Assembly: GCA_001890945.1 (NCBI GenBank)
Contig: MLAX01000002.1
Location: forward strand, 310,001-374,000
Direction: 5' to 3'
Length of the DNA: 64,000 nt
Origin: Alphaproteobacteria bacterium AO1-B
GTDB taxonomy: Bacteria; Pseudomonadota; Alphaproteobacteria; Rhizobiales; Stappiaceae
A program made the translations under genes and the position numbers. Shown piece by piece: positions 18,114 to 27,930 of the stretch. Position 1 is the first letter of the stretch; every line of letters begins with the position of its first letter. The notes under the pieces are model-generated. The model had not been told where the DNA came from. It saw only the letters and a list, made by a program, of their open reading frames with translations, and ran no database searches.

Positions 18114-19571
18114 TTAGAGGCCGAGGCCGCCAAGGCAGCTGTATTTGATGTTCAGATAGTCATCGAGGCCGTATTTGGAGCCTTCGTTGCCGATGCCGCT
18201 GTCCTTGACGCCGCCGAAGGGCGCGACTTCAGTGGTGATAACGCCTTCGTTTATGCCGACAAGGCCATACTGCAGAGCTTCCATGACGCGGAAGGTCCGG
18301 CCGAGATCCTGGGTGTAGAAGTAGCAGGCCAGGCCGTATTCGGTGTCGTTTGCCCGATCGATCGCGTCTTCTTCGCTCTCGAATTTGAAGAGCGCTGCCA
18401 AGGGGCCGAACGTCTCTTCGTTGGCGACTTTCATGTCCGCGGTTGCTCCGACAATCAGTGTCGGCTCGTAGAAAGTGCCCGGACCGTCGCTGCGCTTGCC
18501 GCCGGAGATCAGCTCACCGCCTTTTGCAAGAGCGTCGGCCACATGGTCGGCCACCTTTTCAAGAGCTGCCTCATTGATCAACGGACCTTGTGTGCTGCCA
18601 TCTTCCAGACCGTTGCCGGGTTTGAGTTGTGCGGCAATCGCGTCCTTCAGCTTAGCCGCAAAGGCATCGTAAACACCGGCTTGCACGTAGATCCGGTTGG
18701 CGCAGACACAGGTTTGACCCGAGTTACGGAATTTCGAGGCGATTGCTCCCTCAACGGCCTTGTCCAGATCCGCGTCGTCGAACACGATGAACGGCGCATT
18801 GCCACCAAGCTCCATGGAGATCTTCTTCATGTTCTTGCCCGCGTTCCCGGCCAGCAGTTTGCCGACGCGGGTCGAGCCGGTGAAGGTGATCTTCCTCAAG
18901 AGCGGGTTTTCACACATTTCTTCGCCAATCGCCGGAGCGTCGCCAGTGACGATGTTGACCACACCGGCAGGAATACCGGCTTTTTCTGCAAGAATGCCGT
19001 AAATCAGAGCGGAGTAGGGTGTGAATTCAGCCGGTTTCATCACCATGGTGCAACCTGCTGCAAGGGCCGCGCCGAGCTTGCGGGCAATCATGGAATTCGG
19101 GAAGTTCCATGGTGTGATCGCACCGACAACACCGACAGGCTCCTTGGTCACCAGGATGCGACGGTCCGGCCACGGAGACGGGATTGTCTCGCCGTAGACC
19201 CGTTTGCCTTCTTCGGCAAAGAACCGGATGTACTTCACACCAAGAGCGATTTCGCCTTTGGCCTCGGCGAGCGGTTTGCCCATTTCAGTGGTGAGCAATA
19301 CGGCCAAGTCGTCGATCACGGCCATGATCTCATCGCAGAGCTTGTGCATGAGTGTGGCACGGGCTTCTGCGGTCAAGGCCTTCCACGCAGGCATGGCCTT
19401 GTGGGCCGCATCGATGGCGCGTTTTGTCTCTTCCCGGCCGCAGACCGGAATGGTGCCGATCACATCTCCGGTCGCCGGGTTGGTCACTTCCATCGTTTGG
19501 CCGCTGTCGGCATTCACCCAGGACCCGTCGATGTAGACTTGCTGTTTCAAGAGCGCCGGATTGAGAGACAT
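18114..19571 (-). CDS. gabD: NAD(P)-dependent succinate-semialdehyde dehydrogenase
   Basis: 485 residues, typical GabD length; oxidises succinate semialdehyde to succinate in GABA breakdown. Aldehyde dehydrogenase residues are present: ITPWNFPNSMIARK, FTGSTRVGKLLA, the general base in MELGGNAPFIVFDDADLD and the nucleophile in GQTCVCANRIYV. MEVTNPATGDVIGTIP and TTEVAPFGGVKDSGIGNEGSKYGLDDYLN favour GabD over other dehydrogenases. I use the ATG at 19571 (GGAG 6 nt upstream). No gabT is adjacent, so the assignment within the aldehyde dehydrogenase family is strong but not proven. Confidence 0.9.
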   Translation of the reverse strand: MSLNPALLKQQVYIDGSWVNADSGQTMEVTNPATGDVIGTIPVCGREETKRAIDAAHKAMPAWKALTAEARATLMHKLCDEIMAVIDDLAVLLTTEMGKPLAEAKGEIALGVKYIRFFAEEGKRVYGETIPSPWPDRRILVTKEPVGVVGAITPWNFPNSMIARKLGAALAAGCTMVMKPAEFTPYSALIYGILAEKAGIPAGVVNIVTGDAPAIGEEMCENPLLRKITFTGSTRVGKLLAGNAGKNMKKISMELGGNAPFIVFDDADLDKAVEGAIASKFRNSGQTCVCANRIYVQAGVYDAFAAKLKDAIAAQLKPGNGLEDGSTQGPLINEAALEKVADHVADALAKGGELISGGKRSDGPGTFYEPTLIVGATADMKVANEETFGPLAALFKFESEEDAIDRANDTEYGLACYFYTQDLGRTFRVMEALQYGLVGINEGVITTEVAPFGGVKDSGIGNEGSKYGLDDYLNIKYSCLGGLGL

Positions 19572-19666
19572 AGAGAACTCCGTGACATAAGGGCAGGAAC
19601 CGGGCGGGTGCCGGTGTGAGTTGTTCAAGTGATAGGCGGATCACCAAGGGTCTGGCAAGGCAAAAC

Positions 19667-19721
19667 ACTGTTGCAACAGTTCACCGCCCAAACGCGGCGT
19701 GGCCGTGTCTGAGCGGTGAAC
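19667..19721. repeat. Perfect 14-bp palindrome abutting a 43-nt near-perfect hairpin
   Basis: ACTGTTGCAACAGT (19667-19680) is a perfect palindrome about 100 bp upstream of the gabD-like start. It runs into a long inverted repeat with 20-nt arms (19679-19698 and 19702-19721) and a 3-nt loop. The arms begin GTTCACCGC and differ at three positions; on the minus strand two of these become G-U pairs, so the hairpin would be best as RNA downstream of the XRE gene. It could be that gene's terminator or processing site, while the short palindrome may be an operator. Confidence 0.6.
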
Positions 19722-19756
19722 GAAGAAGTGTTGAACGGATCGGGGATTGCGCTGGA

Positions 19757-20200
19757 TCAGCTGCCGCCAAGCCGGCTTTGCAGGGTTGCGATCTCATCGG
19801 CAAGGGACTGGGCCTGCTTCTGGATGCGATCAAGGGCGACCCGCATGCTGTCGAGATCTGCGGTGGTGTCTTCTGCAACAGGCGGCGACCCGCGTCCGAC
19901 AAGAAGCCAGGTCGGGCTGACGTTCAAAAGGCCTGCCAGCAGGATCAGCTTGTTGGACCGCGGTTCGGAGCGGTCGCTCTCCCAGCTTTGCAAGGTGGAC
20001 GTTTTGATGCCGAGGCGGCGTGCGAGCTGGGCGGTGGACAGTCCGGCAATATCCCGTGCCTTACAGATCCGCTCTCCCAGGGTGTAGTCGCTGCTGCTGT
20101 TCGACATGTAGTTGGCTCCGGTGTCCGCAGGTGCGCCGATAGCCGGATAAACGGTCTGATCGTCTTCCTGCGGAACTTCAATTTTCTTTAGATTGGTCAT
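19757..20200 (-). CDS. XRE/Cro-type helix-turn-helix regulator with C-terminal coiled coil
   Basis: 147 residues from the ATG at 20200 (MTNLKKIEV, GAGGG about 9 nt upstream); a shorter start at 20107 (MSNSSSDYTLG) is also possible. The HTH_3 domain is clear at about 36-95: GERICKARDIAGLSTAQLARRLG, TSTLQSWESDRSEPRSNKLILLAGLLNVSPTWLLVG. A C-terminal helix (DSMRVALDRIQKQAQSLADEIATLQSRL) looks like a coiled coil for dimerisation. Target unknown; the gabD-like gene promoter region is the nearest candidate. Confidence 0.88.
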   Translation of the reverse strand: MTNLKKIEVPQEDDQTVYPAIGAPADTGANYMSNSSSDYTLGERICKARDIAGLSTAQLARRLGIKTSTLQSWESDRSEPRSNKLILLAGLLNVSPTWLLVGRGSPPVAEDTTADLDSMRVALDRIQKQAQSLADEIATLQSRLGGS

Positions 20201-20360
20201 GGGCCGGACCCTCGCACGTTGTGGCGGTGCACCGCAACAGCAAGCCGGCGATTTGTCGGAAAAAGAAATTTGTGTGGCGGAAATCCGCGCCGTATTCGCT
20301 AAAAATGCCGGTGATCGTTTAGCCATGTCTGACAGTTTCGATTGGCAATAAAAACGACCA

Positions 20361-23300
20361 TCAATACTCCCGCTCAAAGAATATGCCGGCTTTCGACGAC
20401 CCATCTGCGCCGACTTCGCCGCGAACCTTCAGGCCGCGGTCGAGGTCAATGTCGACTTTCACACGGCTGGAGCCGCTGGACGCACCTTGCTCGACACCCA
20501 AGTAGATGTTGTCGTTGATATAGCGGCCAACCGACACCGATGGTCCATCTTCGCCGGATGTGTCGATGTCGATTGCGTCAAGGCCGAGAGACTTCCGGAT
20601 CTGGGCAAGCGGTCCGCTGTCGCTGCCGCCGGTCAGGGTTGCAACGGCCGCTCCAAGCTGGGCGATCTGAGTGGCAGACAGGTTGCCGACAGATTTGCCG
20701 AACAAGAGAAGTGCCAGGACTTCATCCTGTGGCAGTTCCGGGGAGGATGTGAAAACGATCTGCGGATCATCCGCTTCGCCTGTGACCGTGATCGTAATGG
20801 TGGTGTCACTGACGGTCGTGGTCGCAACAAACTCCAGAAATGGAGTGAGGCTGCCTTCAAATGTGGCACGGCCCGTGGAGAACGTCAAACGGCGGGTCAG
20901 GATGTCCAGCACGCCGCGGCGCAAGGTAAACGCGCCGATTGCTTGGGGATCGGCGGTTGTTCCGACAATCTTCAAGTTGCCCTGTAGTTCTGCATCAAGG
21001 CCGCGTCCGCGAATGAAGATACGGCCAGGGGCCGATACCAGAACATCAAGGCGTGGAGGGTTGCTGCGTTGTTCGGTTTGCCGCCCGCTGTCGCCGCCGC
21101 CGAGCTCTTCAGCCTGGCGCCGGACGGCCGCAGACGCATTGAGGTGGCGGACATCAACCGGGGGGATTGCCCCCGGCAGCGACTCTGGAATGGAGACATC
21201 TGCCTTGTTGATGGTCACCGTGCCGCCGATCAGCGGCGATGCGGAGGTCGAGGCGAGGGGACCGGTGACAGAAATGCTGGCGTCGACCTCAGCATTGACC
21301 AGACCTGGATCAATGTAGCGCGCCTTATCGAGGGAAAGGTTGAGATTGGCTGGCGACCCGTCTTTCATTCCGACGGTACCAGATGCCGACAAAGACCCAC
21401 CTGTTGCAAGATCACCGGCGATACCATTCAGCGAGGCTTGATCTTGGGTGACGTTCGCTGAACCGCGAATGTTTTGAACAGTCAGACCAGTTGAAAGACT
21501 GGTTACCTTGAGGCCGGATGGCGCCGCTGTGAGATTATAGGCTGGAGATTGCGCACTACCGCCGATGGATCCGTTCAAGTTTATTCCGCCTTCCGCGCGG
21601 ATACCCGCCTCCAGCAGTGGCCGTCTCAAGGCCGCTGTCGGGATGGTTCCGTCTACAGTGATGGAAAGCGGCTGCGGTGCAGTCAGTCCGACTGTGCCGT
21701 TGGCGCTGATAGACAGTCCGTTTGCGTCGGACACCTTCGTGGTTTGGGATATCTGATTGTTAATCAGAGTGCCGTTCGAGTTTAGCGCCAGGGCTGAGAG
21801 CCCATTGTCCCGCAAGGGAGATGCGGTTAGGCCGCTGCCGGACAGCGCCCAGTCAACTTCCGGCGCTGATGTGCTGCCTTTTGCATGTACCGTTCCCGTC
21901 AAAGTGCCGCCGATGCCGAGCGACGACACAAAAGCGTTCGCCAATGAAAGGGGCACTGCGTTCAGATCGGCTTGCAGGCCCAGAGCCTCGCCGGCAGATC
22001 CTGAGATTGATAACGATCCTTGCCCGAGCGCAAGTTCCAGCGGAGTGATATCGGCTGTCCCATCGCCATAGGTGATCGTGGCAGGCTGCTTCAGCTGGCT
22101 GGCGATGCCCTCATAATTTAGCGCGAGCTGATTGAGTGCGAGCGCATAACTCGTGGCAGTGGGCTGGGACAGGACAGCTGCAAGGGTGAGGCCATCTTGC
22201 GCACCATCTTCAAGCTTTACATCGGCGGTCAGAGCCGTTCCATCGCCTTGCGGCTTTGCCGTCAGGGCCACACTGCGCACCGGGGTTGCCGCCGTGATCA
22301 GATCGTTCACGACAAGATCGGCCGACACCGTTTTGGGATCATAGGGACGCGCGATGTCGGCTTTCAGCTGAAGACTGCCGATGTTGACTGAAGGAACGTC
22401 GATTTCAGCACCGGAGAGATCCAGCAGAAGTTTTCCAGCATCAGGATCGGCAGTAAGGGTTCCTTCGAGGCGGCCGCCAAGCTCCGTCAGGGCCAAGGGG
22501 GAGATCGCTGCAAGGTTCGGCGCATCGATCTTCAAGGAACCACTCAGTGTCTCGACAGGGTTTTCCAAGTCGGCCACTGCAAGATCGCCGGAAATTGTGT
22601 TTTCCGCCACTCTCACGGCCAACGGATTGAGTTCCGCCGCGCCATCAGCGCTTTTGAGATCCACATCAACCGAGACGGTCTGCCCGTTCAGGTCTGCGGA
22701 CCCATTGACGCTCGCGGACGGTGCCGACGGATCGGCGGTCGCCTCGATGTCCAGTTCCAGATTGTCGAGAGGAGTGCCGGCCAGGAGGATCTGTTTGGAT
22801 TTCACATCCGCGGTGATGTCCAGCCGGTCCAGCGGGCCGGATGTTTCAGCACTGAGGTCCAGCGCGCCGCCCAACTGCGGATCCGCCAAAGCGAGATCGG
22901 GGAGGGATACAGTGATGCCGGAAGCGAGGGTACCCGACACATAATCCGCAGATCCGGCCAGGGTTAAATTGGTGTTTGTCACCGTCAGATCTTCAACCGA
23001 TACATCGTCCACACCGGCAAGTTTGACGGTGCCTTTCATGTCCGTTCGACCAGTGAGCAGCGCATCGGCTTGCGCCGTGCCTGTCCGAATATCTTGCGCG
23101 ACGGCCTGAAGATTTGCTGTTCCTTCCAGCGCTGAGGGGTCCATGTCGAAATCCACGCTTGCCGTCACAGCACCGCCTAGATCTTGTACAGCGAGTTGTG
23201 AAAAGCGGCTTAGATCGGACAGGGTCAGCCGACCATTGCCGGACGCCTTTTCCGCACCCAGCTCAGTATCGGATAGATTAAGGTTCACAAAACTGGAGGT

Positions 23301-24704
23301 GAGGGCGAGGGCGCTCAAATCGAGTGTTTGCGATGCGCCATTGACCGATCCATTGGAGTTGAGTGCCAAAGCACCCGTGACAAACTGGATTTCAGTCATT
23401 AGGCCCTGCAAGCCATCAGCAGTCAGGGAGAGATCAAAGGGGGTCGTCAGCACGTCCGGGGTGAGGTTTGCACCGCTTCCCTTTGCCGCCAGTTGGATTT
23501 GACCGCTGCGGATTTCGGTGGTTTCGAACGAGGCCAGTCCAATGTCCGTTGACCAGCCGACCGACGACATGTCGCCATTTGCGGAGAGTTTGACCGTCAA
23601 TGGTCCGAAGGCAATCCGCCGGTCACCGAGATCGAGTGCAATCAGAGAATCTCCGCCCGCGCTGACGGCCAAGTCGGCATCGGCCGACAAGCGGTTGTTT
23701 TCAAGCGCCCCTTGGGCCGACAGGGAGACGGTCTGTGTTTTCAGGTTGATCGCACCGGACTGCGGCGCGAAATCCAATGTGAAATCTGCCTTGCCGGTGG
23801 CGTTGGTTGTGCCCAGCAAAAAGGCATGCGCTTCGGGCGGCGCCAATGGGGCGAGGTCGCCGTCAAGGTCAAAGGTCAAGTGGCGGGCCGCGGCCGTTTC
23901 GGCAAGCTTGGCCGTGCCGGAGACCGTCTGGCGTCCATCAAGAGCGATGCTGAGATCCGCGGCCCATTCATTAAGCGGGCCGCTGCCGGTCAGCTCAAGG
24001 CCGAGGGCCGGAAGGTCTGGAACATCAAGCACCCGGGCTGCCAAACCACCGCGCGGTTCGGACACCTTGATGTCAAAGGCCAGGGTTTCTTCCGAGGGGG
24101 CGAACTCTGCTTTTGCGGTGAGGTGCGCGTCTACACCGTCGATCCGCCGGACGTCCAGGTTGGCCGAAAAGATCGCCGGATCCATCGCGGCACTGCCTGA
24201 GCCGGTCAACGCCAGCGCGATCGGTGTCCCGAGAAGTGGCTCGCCGAGATTTATCTCCGAAATGCTGAGCGATCCGAGTGCAACATCAAGAGGGAGCGCG
24301 AAAGATGATCCTGTCTCATCGGTGCTTTCGTCGGGCTGCGTCTCTTTCGAAGCTGGGGGAAGCCGGTTCAGGTCGACCCGGGAGGCGGAGATGTCATTGA
24401 CTTGCAGTGTGCCGGAGATGAGCTGAAGCGGAGACCATGAAACGCTTAAATCATCCGCTTCGAGCCAGGTGCCCAAGTCATCGCCCAGTGCAATGCGTTT
24501 GGCCGAAAGGTCGAGGTCAAACCCAAGATAAAAGTCTTCGACAGAGATGGTTTGGGCCGGTGAGGATGCAAGATCGCTCACCATGTTGGACACGAGTGTC
24601 CGTCCTGCCGGGAATTGCAAGATCGCGATTACGACAACTGGGATTGCGACCGCCAGTGTGACCAGCAGTCCAATGATCCTCAGGGCTAGATTTACAAAAC
24701 GCAT
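20361..24704 (-). CDS. tamB: TamB-like inner-membrane translocation/assembly protein
   Basis: 1447 residues. One N-terminal membrane anchor (about 6-30, LALRIIGLLVTLAVAIPVVVIA) precedes a very long, repetitive beta-rich body (DLSAKRIALGDDL, many SGSAxL/DLNAxPL strands) and the C-terminal DUF490 block (IFIRGRGLDAELQGNLKI, ILTRRLTFSTGRATFEG, SPELPQDEVLALLLFGKSVGNLSATQ). TamB spans the periplasm as a hydrophobic groove, moving phospholipids and helping outer-membrane protein assembly with TamA. It begins 5 nt after the TamA stop, so the two are translationally linked. Confidence 0.95.
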   Translation of the reverse strand: MRFVNLALRIIGLLVTLAVAIPVVVIAILQFPAGRTLVSNMVSDLASSPAQTISVEDFYLGFDLDLSAKRIALGDDLGTWLEADDLSVSWSPLQLISGTLQVNDISASRVDLNRLPPASKETQPDESTDETGSSFALPLDVALGSLSISEINLGEPLLGTPIALALTGSGSAAMDPAIFSANLDVRRIDGVDAHLTAKAEFAPSEETLAFDIKVSEPRGGLAARVLDVPDLPALGLELTGSGPLNEWAADLSIALDGRQTVSGTAKLAETAAARHLTFDLDGDLAPLAPPEAHAFLLGTTNATGKADFTLDFAPQSGAINLKTQTVSLSAQGALENNRLSADADLAVSAGGDSLIALDLGDRRIAFGPLTVKLSANGDMSSVGWSTDIGLASFETTEIRSGQIQLAAKGSGANLTPDVLTTPFDLSLTADGLQGLMTEIQFVTGALALNSNGSVNGASQTLDLSALALTSSFVNLNLSDTELGAEKASGNGRLTLSDLSRFSQLAVQDLGGAVTASVDFDMDPSALEGTANLQAVAQDIRTGTAQADALLTGRTDMKGTVKLAGVDDVSVEDLTVTNTNLTLAGSADYVSGTLASGITVSLPDLALADPQLGGALDLSAETSGPLDRLDITADVKSKQILLAGTPLDNLELDIEATADPSAPSASVNGSADLNGQTVSVDVDLKSADGAAELNPLAVRVAENTISGDLAVADLENPVETLSGSLKIDAPNLAAISPLALTELGGRLEGTLTADPDAGKLLLDLSGAEIDVPSVNIGSLQLKADIARPYDPKTVSADLVVNDLITAATPVRSVALTAKPQGDGTALTADVKLEDGAQDGLTLAAVLSQPTATSYALALNQLALNYEGIASQLKQPATITYGDGTADITPLELALGQGSLSISGSAGEALGLQADLNAVPLSLANAFVSSLGIGGTLTGTVHAKGSTSAPEVDWALSGSGLTASPLRDNGLSALALNSNGTLINNQISQTTKVSDANGLSISANGTVGLTAPQPLSITVDGTIPTAALRRPLLEAGIRAEGGINLNGSIGGSAQSPAYNLTAAPSGLKVTSLSTGLTVQNIRGSANVTQDQASLNGIAGDLATGGSLSASGTVGMKDGSPANLNLSLDKARYIDPGLVNAEVDASISVTGPLASTSASPLIGGTVTINKADVSIPESLPGAIPPVDVRHLNASAAVRRQAEELGGGDSGRQTEQRSNPPRLDVLVSAPGRIFIRGRGLDAELQGNLKIVGTTADPQAIGAFTLRRGVLDILTRRLTFSTGRATFEGSLTPFLEFVATTTVSDTTITITVTGEADDPQIVFTSSPELPQDEVLALLLFGKSVGNLSATQIAQLGAAVATLTGGSDSGPLAQIRKSLGLDAIDIDTSGEDGPSVSVGRYINDNIYLGVEQGASSGSSRVKVDIDLDRGLKVRGEVGADGSSKAGIFFEREY

Positions 24705-24709
24705 CGGCG

Positions 24710-26695
24710 TTAGAAGGCCTGGCTTAGTCCAACATAAAGGGCAAAACTCGGGTCGTCCTGTTCCGGGTCGAGCGGGACGGCCGCATCGACTCGAAGGGGA
24801 CCTATGGGCGTAAAGTAACGCAGTCCGGCGCCCACGCCTATCTTAAGGCCATCAGAAAAATCAGGAATGGTATCTTCATAAGCATTGCCCGCATCGACAA
24901 AGCCGACGACGCCGATTGTCTCGGTGATCCTGACGCGAACTTCGCCGGACATCTCGATGAGCGAGCGCCCGCCGACAACTTCGCCGTTTAACCGCGGGCC
25001 AACGTTCCGGTAAGCGTAGCCGCGGATTGACCCGCCGCCGCCTGCAATGAGACGGCGGTTCGCTGGCACGGCCGACACAGACGGCGCGATGATTGATCCG
25101 GCGGACAGCTTTCCGGCAAGAATAAAGCGTTTTGCTTCATCCAGGGCGTAGTAGCTTGAAACGGTTCCTTGGAGGAAACCCATTCCGTTGCCGTTCTTGG
25201 CATCATAGGCCGGCTCGCCAAAGAGCGCCGCAAAGACACCCTTTGACGGATTGAGCTTGTCGTCCCGGTTGTCGAAGGTCAGATCCGCCGGAAGCCCGAC
25301 CAGAAGATATTGGTTGTCGCCAAATGCGTCTTCTTCGTCGGCGTACTGGATTTCAAAGCCGGCCCGGCCCTTTACCTGTTCGCTGAATTCCCGGCTCAGG
25401 AATGCGTCATAAGTCAGCGTCCGGCTGATGTAGGCATCCGGGTTTTCTTGCTTGGCTTCAAGGCTTGTCGTGAAGCTGGTGAGAGGGCCGAAAACACCGG
25501 GTTTTTCAAATGCAATGCGGGCGGAGTATTCCTGGTTGGCAATGCTCTCGGACCCGATCCGGCCAATCGAGCCTTCGACCGACAGGGTTTCCCCGCCGCC
25601 AAACAGGTTGCGGCGGCGCCAGTAGGCTTCCGCACTGAAGCCTTCGGTGCTGGACCAGGACGCGCCCGCACCGATGACATGGCGTTTGCGCTCGGTAACC
25701 TGGATGGTGATCGGCAACGTGCCATCCGGTCTTGCAATGTCGCCTTCGACAAACCGGATTGAGGAAAAAATGCCGAGGTCGTTCAAGCGTTTCCGAGCGC
25801 GTGAGATGTCTTCGGGTGAATAGATGCCACCTTCCGGGATCATCGCCTGCTGGACCACAAACTCCGGCTTTGTGACTTCGGTGCCTGAGACCGATACCTT
25901 GCCGAACCTTGCCTGCGGACCGGCTTCTGCGACCAGGGCGACGTCCAATCGATCGGAGCTGTGATCTGCCGTAATCCGGCGTTCTGCGATTTTCGCCTCC
26001 GGATAGCCGCGTCCACGCAACATCGTGACAATTCGGCGCTCGGCACTCAGAATTTTGCCGGAGCCTGCGGGCTCTCCGGGAGCAAGACCCCAGAAAGTAG
26101 GATCGGTCGAGAGTTCGCCGCCGGGGCTTCGTACTGTGACAGTGCCGAATGTGAAAGCCGGGCCCGGGTCGACCAGGATCTTGACTTGAACAGGCCGCCC
26201 GTCCGGCAAGCCAGCACGTTCAAGCGCGCTTTCAAGCGGCAGTCCATTCAGGGAAATGCTGACTGTGCCGCCGTAGCGCCCATCGGCATAAAGGCGGGCG
26301 ATCAAACGTTCCCGGTCCGACAAGGACCGGGCGATCAACCCGGCTTCACCCGAGGGCGGTTTCTTCACTTGCTGAACCAGAAGCGACGTGGCGGTCATTT
26401 CCTTGGTCAGATCAGCATCACTGCGCTCAGATACAGCAACCTCTGCCTCATAGGCGATGGGGTCCGGGACGGCGGCCTCTTCTTCCTTGCCGTTTTCAAA
26501 GAACTTCCAGCCGAAGATTTCAAATGAGTGTACGGGCTGTGGCGCCAATAGGAGCGGTACTGAGACGCTGAGGGCCAATAGTGAAGAAGTGGACAGCAAA
26601 AAGGGTGCCGCGTTCTTTATGTGAACGCGTGCATCTCTTGCGCTTGAGCGCAGGCGCCGGACATGTCCGGACGCTTGAGACGGTAGACCCTTCAC
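24710..26695 (-). CDS. tamA: TamA-like Omp85 outer-membrane protein
   Basis: 661 residues. Signal-like segment near 28-56, then POTRA repeats (about 90-330; VSISLNGLPLESALERAGL, VSGTEVTKPEFVVQQAMIPEG) and a 16-strand type barrel (about 345-661). The conserved lid-lock motif appears as GSIRGYAYRNVGP, and the last strand ends LYVGLSQAF with a C-terminal Phe, as in outer-membrane proteins. It pairs with the downstream tamB-like gene. GTG start at 26695 has only a weak ribosome-binding site; the N-terminus is therefore uncertain by a few tens of residues. Confidence 0.93.
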   Translation of the reverse strand: MKGLPSQASGHVRRLRSSARDARVHIKNAAPFLLSTSSLLALSVSVPLLLAPQPVHSFEIFGWKFFENGKEEEAAVPDPIAYEAEVAVSERSDADLTKEMTATSLLVQQVKKPPSGEAGLIARSLSDRERLIARLYADGRYGGTVSISLNGLPLESALERAGLPDGRPVQVKILVDPGPAFTFGTVTVRSPGGELSTDPTFWGLAPGEPAGSGKILSAERRIVTMLRGRGYPEAKIAERRITADHSSDRLDVALVAEAGPQARFGKVSVSGTEVTKPEFVVQQAMIPEGGIYSPEDISRARKRLNDLGIFSSIRFVEGDIARPDGTLPITIQVTERKRHVIGAGASWSSTEGFSAEAYWRRRNLFGGGETLSVEGSIGRIGSESIANQEYSARIAFEKPGVFGPLTSFTTSLEAKQENPDAYISRTLTYDAFLSREFSEQVKGRAGFEIQYADEEDAFGDNQYLLVGLPADLTFDNRDDKLNPSKGVFAALFGEPAYDAKNGNGMGFLQGTVSSYYALDEAKRFILAGKLSAGSIIAPSVSAVPANRRLIAGGGGSIRGYAYRNVGPRLNGEVVGGRSLIEMSGEVRVRITETIGVVGFVDAGNAYEDTIPDFSDGLKIGVGAGLRYFTPIGPLRVDAAVPLDPEQDDPSFALYVGLSQAF

Positions 26696-26885
26696 TCACT
26701 GCCGCCTGTTCAGGTTTAAAGTCGGCATGACCAAGCACTTAGCGTCCTTTGTCATGCCATCAACTTATCTGCAATTGCAGTCCCTACATGGCGCAGCTTA
26801 GTTGGCCATGGTTAAGAGGCTGTCAACACTGATAGACCATGGAGGCAGGCCGAATGCAAGGCGGCGGTTTGACCTAGCGGAACAG

Positions 26886-27797
26886 CTAAAAAAGCGGCTC
26901 GTCTTCCGGTAGGCCCATGAGCCGCCGGGCGGCGGTCAGCGTGTTGACCATCAGCATGGCAATCGTCATCGGTCCGACACCGCCAGGCACCGGCGTGATG
27001 GCGCCGGCGTGTTCTGCGGCTTCGTCAAAGGCGACATCGCCGACAAGTCGGCTTTTGCCTTCACCCTTTTCCGGTGCCGGGATCCGGTTGATGCCAACAT
27101 CAATCACTGTGGCCCCCGGTTTGATCCAATCGCCCTTGATCATCTCCGGCCGTCCGACGGCTGCAACGACAATGTCGGCTGCGCGGACAACGTCGGGTAG
27201 GTCTTTGGTACGGCTATGGGCGATGGTGACGGTGCAACTTTCCTGCAGTAGCAGCGAAGCCATCGGCTTTCCGACGATGTTCGACCGGCCGACGACAACA
27301 GCATTCTTGCCGGACAAAGTGTCGCCGAGGGTGCGCTTCAACAGCACAAGGCTGCCCGCAGGCGTGCAGGGGACGAGCGCGCTGTCGCGTTCGCCGGCGG
27401 TCAAAAGACCAACATTGATCGGGTGAAAGCCGTCGACATCCTTTTCCGGCTTGATCAAGCGCAGAACCTTGCTTTCATCAATATGCCCGGGCAGGGGAAG
27501 CTGCACGAGGATCCCGTGAATGTCCGGATCGTTGTTCAGCTGATCGACCATGCCTAGCACTGCATCTTCGCTGGATTCGGCAGGCATGGTGTGTTTCACG
27601 GAATGAAAGCCACACGCTTCGGCAGCGCGGTCCTTGTTACGGACATAGACCTGGCTTGCCGGATCTTCTCCGACAAGAACAACCGCAAGGCCGGGGCGTT
27701 TGCCGGTTTCGCTCAGAAGCTTTGCTGCGCGTTCGGTAATCTCACCACGCACGGTTTCTGCAATTGCTTTTCCGTCAATGATTTGAGCTTGTGGCAT
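26886..27797 (-). CDS. folD: Bifunctional methylenetetrahydrofolate dehydrogenase/cyclohydrolase
   Basis: 303 residues; converts 5,10-methylene-THF to 10-formyl-THF with NADP. Signatures: [15 protein letters not shown] (catalytic Lys and Tyr), [51 protein letters not shown] and the C-terminal [21 protein letters not shown] lies 5 nt before the ATG. Its place beside the methyltransferase genes downstream of 29 kb suggests use in clearing methylene-THF from amine demethylation, besides its housekeeping role. Confidence 0.97.
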   Translation of the reverse strand: MPQAQIIDGKAIAETVRGEITERAAKLLSETGKRPGLAVVLVGEDPASQVYVRNKDRAAEACGFHSVKHTMPAESSEDAVLGMVDQLNNDPDIHGILVQLPLPGHIDESKVLRLIKPEKDVDGFHPINVGLLTAGERDSALVPCTPAGSLVLLKRTLGDTLSGKNAVVVGRSNIVGKPMASLLLQESCTVTIAHSRTKDLPDVVRAADIVVAAVGRPEMIKGDWIKPGATVIDVGINRIPAPEKGEGKSRLVGDVAFDEAAEHAGAITPVPGGVGPMTIAMLMVNTLTAARRLMGLPEDEPLF

Positions 27798-27930
27798 TCC
27801 GCCTCCCTTTGAACCTCAGATCGGTTTTCGAATCCTATCCGGTGCTCAGCTATAGAGCGCCCGTCGCTTCTGTAAAATGCGGAAAACGTCTTATCGTGCT
27901 CTGCATTCGCCATTCATGTTCAAGTCGCAG

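Noticed and set aside
19667..19721. Hairpin as part of a mobile element
   Set aside because: No transposase, flanking duplications or second copy seen in the window.
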